A stretch of DNA of 64,000 nt from Corynebacterium sp. 74A (GTDB lineage Bacteria; Actinomycetota; Actinomycetes; Mycobacteriales; Mycobacteriaceae), in NCBI RefSeq assembly GCF_008930665.1, contig NZ_PQMG01000006.1, forward strand, positions 62,001 through 126,000, given 5' to 3'. A program made the position numbers and the translations under genes. The notes below the pieces were generated by a model. The model worked only from the letters and a program-made list of their open reading frames with translations, had not been told where the DNA came from and did no database searches. Positions 29,971-39,259 of this stretch are shown here, in pieces. Within the stretch, counting starts at the first letter, position 1, and each line of letters begins with the position of its first letter.

Positions 29971-31344
29971 CTATTTCACCTCCCGGCAATTGGTTCCGGG
30001 TTTGGTGAGGTCGCCGGCCTCGCCCTTGAGGCATACCGGCAGGGCGTCGTGGGCGAGACGCTGCAGCTGCTGCACCACCTCGTCATAGCTGCCCGAGGGC
30101 AAGCCTTCCACAGAGTTGCGGGTGGCCTCGGGGAGGGCGTCCAAGGTGAACAAGGAGCAGTTCTTGGACGGCTTCACCGGGTCAGTGAGCATCAGATTGC
30201 CGGACTTATCCAAGCAGGCCGCCTGGTGCGGCTCGTGGAAGGAGGCGCCAAAGACATCGAGATTCACGCCGTGTTGGATCTCGAGGCGATCATTCTCTCC
30301 AGTGGTGAGGTAGTACTGCGAGTCCACGCTGCGCATAAACGCCCAGCCGCCCAGAATCGCCGCGAGGATCAGAACAAGGGCGATGCTGATGGGGATCCAG
30401 CGAAACCGCGAAGAAGAACCTTCCTCGCGTCCCTCCGGCGCTTCCGACTCAACATCGTTTTCGGATGCCTCTGGGCGGGGGTGTGACTCGCGCGCGGCGG
30501 ACGGCGCCTCATTCTGGTCGAGCAGGGAGGCACGGGCCGCAGAGGTATTTCCGCGCGGCTCCTCGGCAGTGGCGCTATTGAGCGCGCCAGCCACCATGGG
30601 AGTCACGGCCAGCTGAGAGGCCTCGGATCCTTCATCCTCCACCACATCGGCTACCACCACGGTGACGTTATCGGGGCCGCCACCGCGCAGCGCGAGATCG
30701 ACGAGCGTGCGGGCCGCCTCGGCGGGAGAGCCGTGGCGGAGGGTCTCTTCAATGGTGTCAAAGGACACCGGATCAGAGAGGCCATCCGAACACAGCAGGA
30801 GGCGGTCCTGGGGCTTGGCGTCGATAAGCCGAAAAGAGGGCTGAACCGGACGGCCGGTATAAGCCTTGAGGATCAACGAGCGCTGCGGGTGCGTGGAGAC
30901 ATCCTCGGGGGCGAGTTTGCCCTCGTCCACCAGGGATTGGACGAAGGTATCGTCCACGGTGATCTGCTCAAGACGGTCATCGCGAAGCCGATAGCCGCGG
31001 GAATCGCCCACATGCAGCATGGCGAACTCGGTGCCGTCGAACATCAGCGCCGTCAGTGTGGTGCCCATGCCCTCAGTTTGGGGATTGGCGCGTTCTTCCG
31101 CGGCGATGGAGCGGTTGCCATCATCGGCGACCCCGCCGAGCAGAGCGAACATGTCATTATCGCCCGGGTTGGCGTCGAGCTTCTGCAGATGAGTGATCAT
31201 CAGCTGCGAGGCGATCTCGCCCGCAGCGTGGCCACCCATGCCATCGGCCAAGGCCAGCAGATGGGGGCCGGCGTAGGCGGAATCCTCGTTGTTTTTTCGC
31301 ACGTGGCCGCGATCAGAGGCGGCCGCAAAATGTAGTCTCAGCAT
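29971..31344 (-). CDS. pstP: PPM-type serine/threonine phosphatase PstP
   Basis: Sole dedicated partner phosphatase of PknA/PknB. 457 residues: PP2C domain at about 1-240 with RKNNEDSAYAG, LALADGMGGHAAGEIASQL (metal-binding Asp), GDSRGYRLRDDRLEQIT and GGGPDNVTVVVADVV; a charged linker; a membrane helix (ISIALVLILAAILGGWAFMR); and an extracellular domain with four cysteines that ends in GTNCREVK. One-base overlap with fhaB (TGATG). Confidence 0.96.
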   Translation of the reverse strand: MLRLHFAAASDRGHVRKNNEDSAYAGPHLLALADGMGGHAAGEIASQLMITHLQKLDANPGDNDMFALLGGVADDGNRSIAAEERANPQTEGMGTTLTALMFDGTEFAMLHVGDSRGYRLRDDRLEQITVDDTFVQSLVDEGKLAPEDVSTHPQRSLILKAYTGRPVQPSFRLIDAKPQDRLLLCSDGLSDPVSFDTIEETLRHGSPAEAARTLVDLALRGGGPDNVTVVVADVVEDEGSEASQLAVTPMVAGALNSATAEEPRGNTSAARASLLDQNEAPSAARESHPRPEASENDVESEAPEGREEGSSSRFRWIPISIALVLILAAILGGWAFMRSVDSQYYLTTGENDRLEIQHGVNLDVFGASFHEPHQAACLDKSGNLMLTDPVKPSKNCSLFTLDALPEATRNSVEGLPSGSYDEVVQQLQRLAHDALPVCLKGEAGDLTKPGTNCREVK

Positions 31345-31826
31345 CAGGGCATCAGCCTCACGGTCGTGCGCCCGATCGTCACTTCACTCTCGGTGGTGAT
31401 TTTTTCGGGCTGGTCGATACGGTAGCCGCCTACGTGGGTGCCATTGCGGGAATCGAGATCCTCCACAAACCAATCATCGCCGCGGCGGAACAGGCGCGCA
31501 TGGCGGGAGGAGGCGAAGTCGTCCTGGATCACAAAGGTGCACTCCTGGGAGCGGCCGATCGTGATCTCTTGCACACCAAGCAGATCCATGCGGGAGCCAC
31601 GCATCGCGCCATCGACCACCACCAGCTGCGCCGGTGGCTGGGGGCGCTTGCGCGGCGCACCCGCCGGGGCGGTAGCCGGGGAACGCTTGGACCAGAAACG
31701 GCCCGAGGACTGCGTGCCCGCGAGCCGGTTGGTATCGCGCCGCATGGCGCGCAGCGCAAAGAAGATACACAGCCAGAGCAGCACAAGCAGGCCGATACGG
31801 AACACAAGTAAGATGACGGCGCTCAT
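31344..31826 (-). CDS. fhaB: FHA-domain membrane protein FhaB (FipA)
   Basis: 160 residues: N-terminal membrane helix (VILLVFRIGLLVLLWLCIFF) and a C-terminal forkhead-associated domain that binds phosphothreonine on PknA/PknB targets: ITIGRSQECTFVIQDDFASSRHARLF followed by DLDSRNGTHVGGYRI. The G-R-S, S-x-x-H and N-G-T signatures of FHA domains are complete. In other actinobacteria FhaB links FtsZ and division under stress. It sits between fhaA and pstP but separated from fhaA by 349 nt. Confidence 0.94.
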   Translation of the reverse strand: MSAVILLVFRIGLLVLLWLCIFFALRAMRRDTNRLAGTQSSGRFWSKRSPATAPAGAPRKRPQPPAQLVVVDGAMRGSRMDLLGVQEITIGRSQECTFVIQDDFASSRHARLFRRGDDWFVEDLDSRNGTHVGGYRIDQPEKITTESEVTIGRTTVRLMP

Positions 31827-32175
31827 TGTTGTTCTTCAGGCCTCCTTTAAAGGCAATGTCGGTGTGCTCTAGGCGGGCACTCATATCCGCCCCGCACGTC
31901 CATGCGCCGGGTGCGCATGTCCGGCTGATTGGGCCACGGGGCACAACCAGCAGCTGCTGGTGCCACGGGAACGCGAGCCCTGTGGTGCCGCCTCCCAGTC
32001 GCTTCCCCATATATACAAGGGCAAACGATCCAGTCTTCGGCCGCACCACACAGATGCATCCTCTACCAGCACCAACCATGCTGCTGGTAGGGGTTATTCC
32101 CGCCCTAGAACGGAAGACACCCCCGCCCAGCGTGGGAGCCAAGCAGGTTACCCACACATTTTAGTACGCGTAGGC
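31827..32175. other. Intergenic region between fhaA and fhaB with dyad symmetries
   Basis: 349 bp without a credible gene. It holds a perfect 16-bp palindrome ACCAGCAGCTGCTGGT at 31947-31962 and a second hairpin, CTACCAGCA (32063-32071) with TGCTGGTAG (32082-32090). Both share the core ACCAGCA/TGCTGGT, which suggests a repeated recognition or RNA element rather than one terminator. The fhaA-fhaB gap is much larger than in mycobacteria, so fhaB may have its own promoter here. Confidence 0.5.
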
Positions 32176-33291
32176 CTAGTTATTAGTGATCCGCACTTCA
32201 ATGTAGGAGTGCCCCACGGTGATCACGTCACCGTCTGCGAGCAGCCAATTATCCACCGGAACATCGTTGACGGTGGTTCCGTTCGTAGACTGCAAGTCTG
32301 TAATGACAGCATCATGGCCATTCCATGTGACTTCGGCGTGCTGGCGGGAAACCCCGGTATCGGGCAGGCGGAAGTCTGCGTCATTCGAGCGGCCGATGAT
32401 ATTCGAGCCATCGCGGACCAAGTACGTGCGCGAGGAGCCATCCTGCAGCAGCAAGGACACGGTCGGTTGCGATGCCGCTGGGGCGCGGGTCTCCTCCGGC
32501 GCATTCGCCGCCGCTGTCTCGGTGGGGGAGTCGAAGGTAGTGGTCTCCGCGGAGTACTTGGCGGAATCCTCCGCCGGAAGCGCTGCGGCCTTGGGCATGT
32601 CCACGTGATGAGCAGCGCTCGTCGGGGTTACCGCGGCATAACCGGCCGCTGCGCCCGTAGCGGCGCCTGCTGCGCTGGCCGCGCCGGGGGAGTTGTGGTG
32701 ATCGCTGTTCATATATCCATTCGTCTCTGCTGGCTGGTGATCCGCCGGCTCATTGCGGTGCGGAGTGGAGCTGTAGTGATGATCCTGCTGGTCGTGGTCG
32801 TGATCCTCCGGCTGCTGCTCGAAGGAGTGCTCCTCGAAAGAGCCTGAATCCTCAGACTCTACGGCATCCGCGTCCTCCGGCATACCGTAGAAACCACTCT
32901 CATCCTCTGGGCGCTGGGAGCGGATGCAGTGGGACTTCAACTGGCCGGTGCGCAGTCCTTTAGCCTGCACAAGCTTGACGACGACTGGCCCCGCCGGCGA
33001 CCAATTCTGATTACGGAAATAGCGAGCCAGACGATCCGCGAAATCCCAGGGCAGCTCGGGCGAGGTTTCCTGCAAATTGGAGAAATCTTTCTTGCCCACC
33101 ATTACCTCGAACTGGTTGGGAACCTCCACATAGCCCTCGTAAGTGGTGACAGCCTCGTCCTCGGCGCACTGTTTAAGCGCCTCCTCGACTTCGGCGGCCA
33201 CAATCTTGCCGCCAAAGACGAAGGCGAAGCTGTTATCTAGGCCGCGCTGCAAGGCGCTGTCCATCTTTGCGAATCTCGACCACACAGACAT
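32176..33291 (-). CDS. fhaA: FHA-domain protein FhaA (DUF3662 plus FHA)
   Basis: 371-residue cytoplasmic adaptor of the PknA/PknB pathway, reported in mycobacteria to bind the lipid II flippase homologue. Residues 1-125 are the DUF3662 domain (MSVWSRFAKMDSALQRGLDN; VEEALKQCAEDEAV; VEVPNQFEVMVG), then a roughly 150-residue low-complexity linker rich in His, Asp, Ala and Ser, then a C-terminal FHA domain (NIIGRSNDADFRLPDTGVSRQHAEV; DLQSTNGTTVND). First gene of the fhaA-to-crgA cluster. Start MSVWSRF is at 33291; an ATG at 33264 is also possible. Confidence 0.94.
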   Translation of the reverse strand: MSVWSRFAKMDSALQRGLDNSFAFVFGGKIVAAEVEEALKQCAEDEAVTTYEGYVEVPNQFEVMVGKKDFSNLQETSPELPWDFADRLARYFRNQNWSPAGPVVVKLVQAKGLRTGQLKSHCIRSQRPEDESGFYGMPEDADAVESEDSGSFEEHSFEQQPEDHDHDQQDHHYSSTPHRNEPADHQPAETNGYMNSDHHNSPGAASAAGAATGAAAGYAAVTPTSAAHHVDMPKAAALPAEDSAKYSAETTTFDSPTETAAANAPEETRAPAASQPTVSLLLQDGSSRTYLVRDGSNIIGRSNDADFRLPDTGVSRQHAEVTWNGHDAVITDLQSTNGTTVNDVPVDNWLLADGDVITVGHSYIEVRITNN

Positions 33292-33512
33292 AGCGGATGC
33301 AGTGTCACCTTCCTACTTTTCTTCGGCGAGAGTACTCAGCGGCTCATCAGTTGTGGCCGACATATCTGGCATGGCCACTAGGGCCCTATCAAGGCTCAGA
33401 ATGTGCACGTCATAGCCATGGTGGCCACAACGCTCAACGCCTCCGCCCGTCACCGCTCTCACCGGGCGAGCCTGCAGGCAGTTCTCATGCCCCATAAAGA
33501 TATAAGAGACAT

Positions 33513-33538
33513 GGCCACACTTGAGCCGAAGTGTGGCC
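33513..33538. repeat. Perfect inverted repeat between fhaA and tRNA-Leu
   Basis: GGCCACACTT at 33513-33522 is exactly complementary to AAGTGTGGCC at 33529-33538 with a 6-nt loop. Several further TGGCCA-like sites occur nearby (33352-33360, 33371-33380, 33421-33430, 33548-33556). The 417-bp interval 33292-33708 otherwise holds no gene; a 12-bp palindrome TAACCTAGGTTA lies at 33662-33673, just before tRNA-Leu. Confidence 0.5.
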
Positions 33539-33708
33539 CCAGTATAGAGGCCACGTCTGCCACAATGAACTTCTACCAGCGCAAAAACGCTGTGCCCGCC
33601 GCGCGAGCCCACCATGAAACAGGTATCCACCTGCGGATTTGGGATAGTGTAACAATCTGTGTAACCTAGGTTAAGTCTTGCACAGCACTGCTGGTTAGAC
33701 GCCAACTC

Positions 33709-33792
33709 GGGCGAGTGGCGGAATGGCAGACGCGCTGGCTTCAGGTGCCAGTGTCCTTTACGGACGTGGGGGTTCAAGTCCCCCTTCGCCCA
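33709..33792 (+). tRNA. tRNA-Leu (CAG anticodon)
   Basis: 84-nt class II tRNA: acceptor GGGCGAG/TTCGCCC with discriminator A, D-arm GTGGCGGAATGGCAGACGC, anticodon arm CTGGC-TTCAGGT-GCCAG with anticodon CAG, a long variable arm, and T-arm GGGGGTTCAAGTCCCCC. CCA not encoded. As in mycobacteria, a leucine tRNA lies upstream of fhaA in divergent orientation. It also marks the left boundary of the CRISPR-Cas region. Confidence 0.96.
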
Positions 33793-33804
33793 CAATGATT
33801 AGTG

Positions 33805-33846
33805 CCCCGCATCATGGTTTCTCACTATGGTGCGGGGTATTTTTTC
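33805..33846 (+). terminator. Rho-independent terminator of tRNA-Leu
   Basis: CCCCGCATCAT at 33805-33815 pairs with ATGGTGCGGGG at 33827-33837 (one G-U pair), followed by TATTTTTTC. Begins 12 nt after the tRNA. Confidence 0.88.
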
Positions 33847-33983
33847 TGTCTTCTCCTGCGGTCTCGGCAGTTGCGCAGTACCGCTAGGCCCAATTCCGCA
33901 GCGCAAACTGGAGATTAAGAGTGGACTGACTGAGTAGTGTGGGGACAGCAGTATTTCTTTTCCCGCCGCAAGGAGTTACGGCA

Positions 33984-36776
33984 GTGTCTCGTTCCACCGA
34001 ATCAATGCGCCACGCACTCGCTTTTGCAGAGACCATTGATGGCTGGGTGGAAGCACGGAGTGCAGCGGCGCGTGCACTGTGGGCGAAATCGGGAGACGAC
34101 ACTGGCTACCTCAACCTTCCCCAACACCTAGTAGATGCCGCGTGTACTGCAGCGGCTGTGTGGGAAGTGTGGTTATCTCCCGCAACGAAGAACACCGTGG
34201 CGACAGAACTCGACCTCGACTGCGAGGATGCTCGCCGTCTGGTGATCTGGTGGGCAGGGATTCATGACATCGGCAAGGCGTGCAAAACATTCCAAACCCA
34301 ATTGGAAAAGAGTCCTCGCTTCGACTACCTCATGGCCGCACTCCACTCATCTGGTCTGCCCCTCGACCTCGGCCGGCACGAGCTGGGGCGGAAAATGCCC
34401 CATGGAGTGGTCTCCGGTGTAGTGCTGCAGCGGTGGCTTGTGCGCCAGGGCTTTCGCTCTCGTATGGCGCGGCGGCTCTCTGATGTCGTGGATGCGCACC
34501 ACGGAATCTCTTCCGGTCGGGAGGAAAGAACAACCGTGGGCATAGTTCTCGACGGATACGAAGCATCATGGCAGGCGATTCACTCCGAGCTGCTCGCCGC
34601 CATGGCCGATATAACAGGAGTCTCCGATGTTCTCGACGTACTCCGTCGGCGACGCGTTGCACCTTCGGCCCCTGTGCTGCAGTTACTCACCGGCATTGTC
34701 GTGATGGCGGACTGGATTGCCTCCAACACCGATGCCTTTCCGCTGAACGTGCATTCATCTCAGGTTGAGCGACTGATTGCAGGCATGGAAGCCACCGACC
34801 TCACACTGCCCTGGCGACCGCAACAGGTTGAAGGAGATATCGACCGTTATTTTCAGTCAGCATTCGAGTGGCCAGACGATGCCCATGCCCGCCCGGTGCA
34901 GCGGGCAATGGCGGAGGCCGCTGCGACTATCACTCGCCCCAGCCTTGTGATCCTTGAGGCTGAGACCGGGGTGGGTAAGACCGAGGCCGCGCTGATCGCC
35001 GCCCAGATCATAGGAAAAAACACCGGTGCGCAGGGCGTGTACTTTGCGACGCCGACTATGGCCACCGCCAATGGCCTCCTCGAACGCACGATCTCGTGGG
35101 CACGTCGAACAGCTCACAGCGATACGGTGCAATCGATGTATCTTGCCCATTCGAAGAGCGACTTGTCCGAGCCTTTCCGCCGGCTCAAGATGCAGGGTAT
35201 CGCTGAGGACGAGGGCGCCAAGTATGCGTCCGTTGTTGCTAGCTCGTGGATGCGTGGTCGGCGCCGCGGGCTGCTCTCCAACATCGTGGTGGGGACGATG
35301 GACCAAGTGATCATGATGGCGCTGCAACAGCGCTACTCTATGCTGCGTCATCTGGCGCTGGCCGGAAAAGTAGTGATCTTCGATGAGGTGCACGCTTTTG
35401 ATGCTTATTCCTCTATGTATCTCGAGAGGACACTGGAATGGCTGTCCAAGTATGGCGTGAGCGTGATAATGATGAGTGCCACGTTGCCGGAGCAGCGAAG
35501 AGCCGCTCTAGTTAAGGCCTATTCCGATTGTGATCTCGCTGAATCGACCACCGCATATCCGCTCATTACTGTGGCCGGTATCGGTACCAGCATTGAGGTT
35601 CGAACCCCAGAGCCATCACCCACGAATCTCCATGCGGAGATCAGAGTAATCGATGATGGTGTGAGAGAACTCCGCAGCCACGTGGAGACTTTGCTGTGCG
35701 AAGGCGGCTGTGCGCTGATCATCTGCACTACCATCGCTCGCGCTCAAGAAGCGTATCGGGTGCTCAGCGAGAATGCGCCATGGGAGATTGAGCTTCACCA
35801 TTCTGGATTCATTGCACGTGACAGGGTGAGGCGGGAAGAGACACTGCGCACCAAGCTCGGCCCCCGGGCTCGACGAGGTGAGGGTCGCCCTGAGAATCTC
35901 GTGGTGGTGGCTACCCAAGTAGCTGAACAAAGCCTCGATATCGATGCCGATGTGGTGATCACTGATATTGCCCCAGTCGATCTCCTTATCCAGCGCATTG
36001 GCCGCCTGCATCGGCATCACCGTCCTAAGGAGGATCGCCCAGAGCCTGTACAACAGCCCATTGTGTGTATCAGAGGAATAACGCAGCAGGAGCCTGTTCC
36101 AGCGTTCGACAGTGGAGCAGTAGCAGTGTACGGACAGCGGCTACTCCTCGCGACTTTGTTGCACCTGCCCGAAGTATTTCGCCGCCCCGATGATGTGGCC
36201 CCACTCGTGCAGGCTGTTTATGCGCCGCAGCAGAATGTGCCGGAGCATTGGGTATCCCTCTGGCGCGAGGCGGTGGGTGAAGATGAAGCCAAAGCTGACG
36301 CTGCTCGGAGTCGAGCAACGCACTTCCGCGTGCCATCGCCATACATGAACCAGGATCTCGAAAGTCTTTTTGGTCGCTTCATCGAAGCGGTAGTGCACTT
36401 GGGCGATGAAGAGAGGGGCGCGGCCCAGGTGAGGGATAGTGAACCTACCGTGGAAGTCATCCCCATTGTGGAGGCCGACTATGGCTATCGCGCATTCGGT
36501 GATACAGAGGAGATCATTCCCAACGGCGAGCTGGGTTATGCCCAAGCCTTCCGCTTAGCTTCGAGTACAGTGCGCCTGCCAGCACGAATAACACGCTTTG
36601 ATAAGGATTTCGATGCAGTGGTGACGGAACTGGAAGAACGCACTCCCGCCCACTGGGCGTCGCATTATCTGCTGCGCGGACAACTGGCGATGCCGCTGGA
36701 TGACGATGGTGCCATAAAACTTGGACGGTTTCAGCTTCGCTATTCCACCGATATGGGAATCGAATGTAGTAACTAG
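33984..36776 (+). CDS. cas3: CRISPR-associated helicase/nuclease Cas3 (type I-E)
   Basis: Recruited by target-bound Cascade, nicks and degrades DNA. I start at GTG 33984 (MSRSTESMRHALAFAETIDG) because AAGGAG at 33970-33975 is spaced 8 nt from it; the open frame reaches 45 nt further. 930 residues. HD nuclease domain: WWAGIHDIGKACKTF at about 89-103. SF2 helicase: EAETGVGKTEAAL (about 328), ATPTMATANGLLERT, DEVH in VVIFDEVHAFDAYSS (about 465-478), SATLP, and the motif VI-like IQRIGRLHRHH. Full-length, no fusion to Cas2 or Cas8. It is separated from cas8e by 135 nt. Confidence 0.96.
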   Translation: MSRSTESMRHALAFAETIDGWVEARSAAARALWAKSGDDTGYLNLPQHLVDAACTAAAVWEVWLSPATKNTVATELDLDCEDARRLVIWWAGIHDIGKACKTFQTQLEKSPRFDYLMAALHSSGLPLDLGRHELGRKMPHGVVSGVVLQRWLVRQGFRSRMARRLSDVVDAHHGISSGREERTTVGIVLDGYEASWQAIHSELLAAMADITGVSDVLDVLRRRRVAPSAPVLQLLTGIVVMADWIASNTDAFPLNVHSSQVERLIAGMEATDLTLPWRPQQVEGDIDRYFQSAFEWPDDAHARPVQRAMAEAAATITRPSLVILEAETGVGKTEAALIAAQIIGKNTGAQGVYFATPTMATANGLLERTISWARRTAHSDTVQSMYLAHSKSDLSEPFRRLKMQGIAEDEGAKYASVVASSWMRGRRRGLLSNIVVGTMDQVIMMALQQRYSMLRHLALAGKVVIFDEVHAFDAYSSMYLERTLEWLSKYGVSVIMMSATLPEQRRAALVKAYSDCDLAESTTAYPLITVAGIGTSIEVRTPEPSPTNLHAEIRVIDDGVRELRSHVETLLCEGGCALIICTTIARAQEAYRVLSENAPWEIELHHSGFIARDRVRREETLRTKLGPRARRGEGRPENLVVVATQVAEQSLDIDADVVITDIAPVDLLIQRIGRLHRHHRPKEDRPEPVQQPIVCIRGITQQEPVPAFDSGAVAVYGQRLLLATLLHLPEVFRRPDDVAPLVQAVYAPQQNVPEHWVSLWREAVGEDEAKADAARSRATHFRVPSPYMNQDLESLFGRFIEAVVHLGDEERGAAQVRDSEPTVEVIPIVEADYGYRAFGDTEEIIPNGELGYAQAFRLASSTVRLPARITRFDKDFDAVVTELEERTPAHWASHYLLRGQLAMPLDDDGAIKLGRFQLRYSTDMGIECSN

Positions 36777-36911
36777 AACAATCCAATACACGTCCGAACT
36801 GACAGCTAGATTTATGAATGTGCACTGCATTGGTGGACAACCACACTCATGGCAGATGCCTCGATGAAACCAACACACAACGATAACGGCGATTTAAGAA
36901 AGGAGCAGGAG

Positions 36912-38603
36912 GTGTCACATACCGTTGAACCGGAACCGCGGTTTAATCTGATTGATGAACCGTGGATGTGCTGCCGCACTGCGGAGGGTACTCAAACGCT
37001 GAGTATTCGCGACGTTTTTGACGGCAGTGCCAGCCCAATCAGTGTCCTCGGGGATTCGCCCACGCAGGATTATGCAGTGCTGCGCGTACTTCTCTCCATC
37101 TACTGGCGAGCACACCACCATGCACTAGAGAAGCACATGAGCACTCGACGGGAACGCGAAGCTTTTTCGTGGCCCGACTGGTTTGAAGATCAGCTGATCG
37201 ATGCCACCTCTGGATCTCGTGATGAGGTTGTGCTCGACTATCTAGACACGGTGAAAGATCGTTTCTATCTTTTCCATCCTACTCAGCCTTTTATGCAGGT
37301 CAGCGACCTGCATACGAAAAAAAATGAAGCAACGACAGTGAATAGGCTGATTCCTGAGGCTGAGCACTCGTATTTCTCCATGCGTGCGGGGAGCGGACAA
37401 GAAAAACTCGATTTCGCAGAGGCAGCCCGGTGGCTGATCCATACACACGCGTGGGATTATTCAGGAATCAAATCCGGTACGGTGGGTGATCCTAGGGTCA
37501 AGGGAGGAAAAGGTTATCCGATTGGCACCGGTTGGACGGGAATGACAGGTGGAACCGTAGTGTGCGGAGCAACGCTGCGGGAAACCCTAGTTCTTAACAC
37601 GACACCGGAAGCAGTTCTTGAGGTGTCCACGCCGGATCTTCCCGTATGGGAGCGGAAGCCCGATACAGCAGCCCAGCGTGGCTCGGGCGATCTTGTGCCC
37701 ACCGGCCCCGTAGATCTTGCCACCTGGCAATCACGACGTGTTCGACTTTTCCGCGAAGGTACTGCCGTCACAGCTGTGCTGGTGAGTAATGGGGATCGAA
37801 TTCCCGATGCTGGCAAGAATGTCATGCTGGATCCCATGACTCCCTATCGCTACAGCCCTAACCAGTCCAAAAAGGGGCACGTGGCGTACTACGCAAAACC
37901 TTATGACACATCGCGGACGATGTGGCGAGCCATCGATCCTCTGCTGGTGCTGGACGGTGACCCTGGTTTTAGTGAGAAAAAGAAGGCTCCCAAACGTCCG
38001 GCAAATCTGAGTCACCTCGCGATGTTGGCTGATGACGGCGTGGTGGAGGGGATCCTTGATGTCTCTGTGGTCTCCATGGCATACGGGGCCCAGAGTTCAT
38101 CTGTCAGCACGATTGTGAGTGCTTCGGTCGGTATTCCTCTTGATGTTCTTCGCTCCAATCAGATGAGTGATGCGCTGAGGCAGGATATTCGTGATGCCGC
38201 TGCGCGTACTGAGCAGATTGCCACGGCCCTTGGATCTTTCGCTGGAAACCTACTCGTGGCCAGCGGCGGGGACTATGAATTCGGTGCCGATGCTGCAGAT
38301 CGCTTCTATGCAGACATGGAGCCCCGCTTCATTGAGTGGATTCGCCGAGTAGGCACAGCCGACTCCGACACGCATGTGGTGGCCTGGCAGAAAATATTGA
38401 AAGAGCAGGTCTTTGCGATTGCGGAGGAGCTGGTCCGAAGCGCAGGGCCGCGCGCACTGATCGGTAGAACGATAGGAGCAGACGATTCTGGCTCAGGAGG
38501 TCGCATCATATCAGCGGCCACAGCCTATGACGGGCTGAGGAGGAAGGTTGCAGACATCCTGAACCTCCTCAGCAACGAACAAAAGACAAGGAGAGATCAG
38601 TGA
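36912..38603 (+). CDS. cas8e: Cascade large subunit Cas8e (Cse1)
   Basis: Recognises the PAM and recruits Cas3 in type I-E interference. I choose GTG 36912 (MSHTVEPEPRFNLIDEPWMC) with AAAGGAG 6 nt upstream; an ATG at 36849 is in frame but has no ribosome site. 563 residues. Family signs are the opening FNLIDEPWM-C, the motif EREAFSWPDWFED region, FYLFHPTQPFMQVSDL, and a large C-terminal helical bundle. First gene of the overlapping cas8e-cas11-cas7e-cas5e-cas6e-cas1e-cas2e run. Confidence 0.94.
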   Translation: MSHTVEPEPRFNLIDEPWMCCRTAEGTQTLSIRDVFDGSASPISVLGDSPTQDYAVLRVLLSIYWRAHHHALEKHMSTRREREAFSWPDWFEDQLIDATSGSRDEVVLDYLDTVKDRFYLFHPTQPFMQVSDLHTKKNEATTVNRLIPEAEHSYFSMRAGSGQEKLDFAEAARWLIHTHAWDYSGIKSGTVGDPRVKGGKGYPIGTGWTGMTGGTVVCGATLRETLVLNTTPEAVLEVSTPDLPVWERKPDTAAQRGSGDLVPTGPVDLATWQSRRVRLFREGTAVTAVLVSNGDRIPDAGKNVMLDPMTPYRYSPNQSKKGHVAYYAKPYDTSRTMWRAIDPLLVLDGDPGFSEKKKAPKRPANLSHLAMLADDGVVEGILDVSVVSMAYGAQSSSVSTIVSASVGIPLDVLRSNQMSDALRQDIRDAAARTEQIATALGSFAGNLLVASGGDYEFGADAADRFYADMEPRFIEWIRRVGTADSDTHVVAWQKILKEQVFAIAEELVRSAGPRALIGRTIGADDSGSGGRIISAATAYDGLRRKVADILNLLSNEQKTRRDQ

Positions 38604-39244
38604 CCCAGGATAGTCCCAAGACATCCTCGCTCAGTCTCGCACAAGGAGTGGGAGCTACAGCACAGAGGCTGCAGCGCAATCTACTCAAGCACTCCCATAC
38701 CGCTGTGGGAGCAGAAGCGCGTGCGCAGATAGCTGAATTGAGAAAATATTCCTCGTACAGCGTTGAAGATTCACCTCTGGCACTGGAGAGTGTGCTGTTC
38801 ATGATGGATCTGCCTTTGAGTGAACAGGAGTTGGGAAAAGGCGACCACGCGAGCCCTTCTGAGCAGGCTGCGTTCCACGCTCTCACACTCTTTGCCGTTC
38901 ATATGCAGAGTGCGCGAGAGCCTATGCATTGCCCAGGCATCCCCTTTGCCTCTGCCTGCGGGGCTCTGTATGCACGCAGCTCTTCGAAATCCATCAAGCC
39001 GCGCTTCGACGCAATGCAATCGGCCACGGATGAACAGGCCCGTATTGTGCATCTACGTTCTCTTATCACGCTGCTTCGGGGTCAGTCGCTTGGCTTCGAC
39101 TATGGACGCTTCGCCCAAGATCTTCGATCTTTACAGCACCCGCAGCGACGCAGTGGCGTTCTGCTGCGATGGGGACGAGATTTTGCCCGCGGCGTGTTCC
39201 GCACTCCCTCCCCTCACAACCACAACGAATCCGCTATCGGATAG
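38600..39244 (+). CDS. cse2: Cascade small subunit Cas11 (Cse2)
   Basis: Present as a dimer in the belly of Cascade, stabilising the crRNA and displaced strand. 214 residues, helical, no enzymatic motif; start GTG 38600 overlaps the cas8e stop by 4 nt (GTGA). Recognisable Cse2 features are LAQGVGATAQRLQRNL, an internal FHALTLFAVHMQS segment, and the C-terminal LITLLRGQSLGFDYGRFAQDL followed by VLLRWGRDFARG. Identity is supported by both motif and position. Confidence 0.93.
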   Translation: MTQDSPKTSSLSLAQGVGATAQRLQRNLLKHSHTAVGAEARAQIAELRKYSSYSVEDSPLALESVLFMMDLPLSEQELGKGDHASPSEQAAFHALTLFAVHMQSAREPMHCPGIPFASACGALYARSSSKSIKPRFDAMQSATDEQARIVHLRSLITLLRGQSLGFDYGRFAQDLRSLQHPQRRSGVLLRWGRDFARGVFRTPSPHNHNESAIG

Positions 39245-39259
39245 GAAAGGAATAATTCC

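Noticed and set aside
33662-33673. TAACCTAGGTTA palindrome as a DtxR iron box
   Set aside because: The DtxR box centres on a TTAGGTTAG-CTAACCTAA arrangement; this palindrome has its half-sites in the opposite order, and the next gene is a tRNA.
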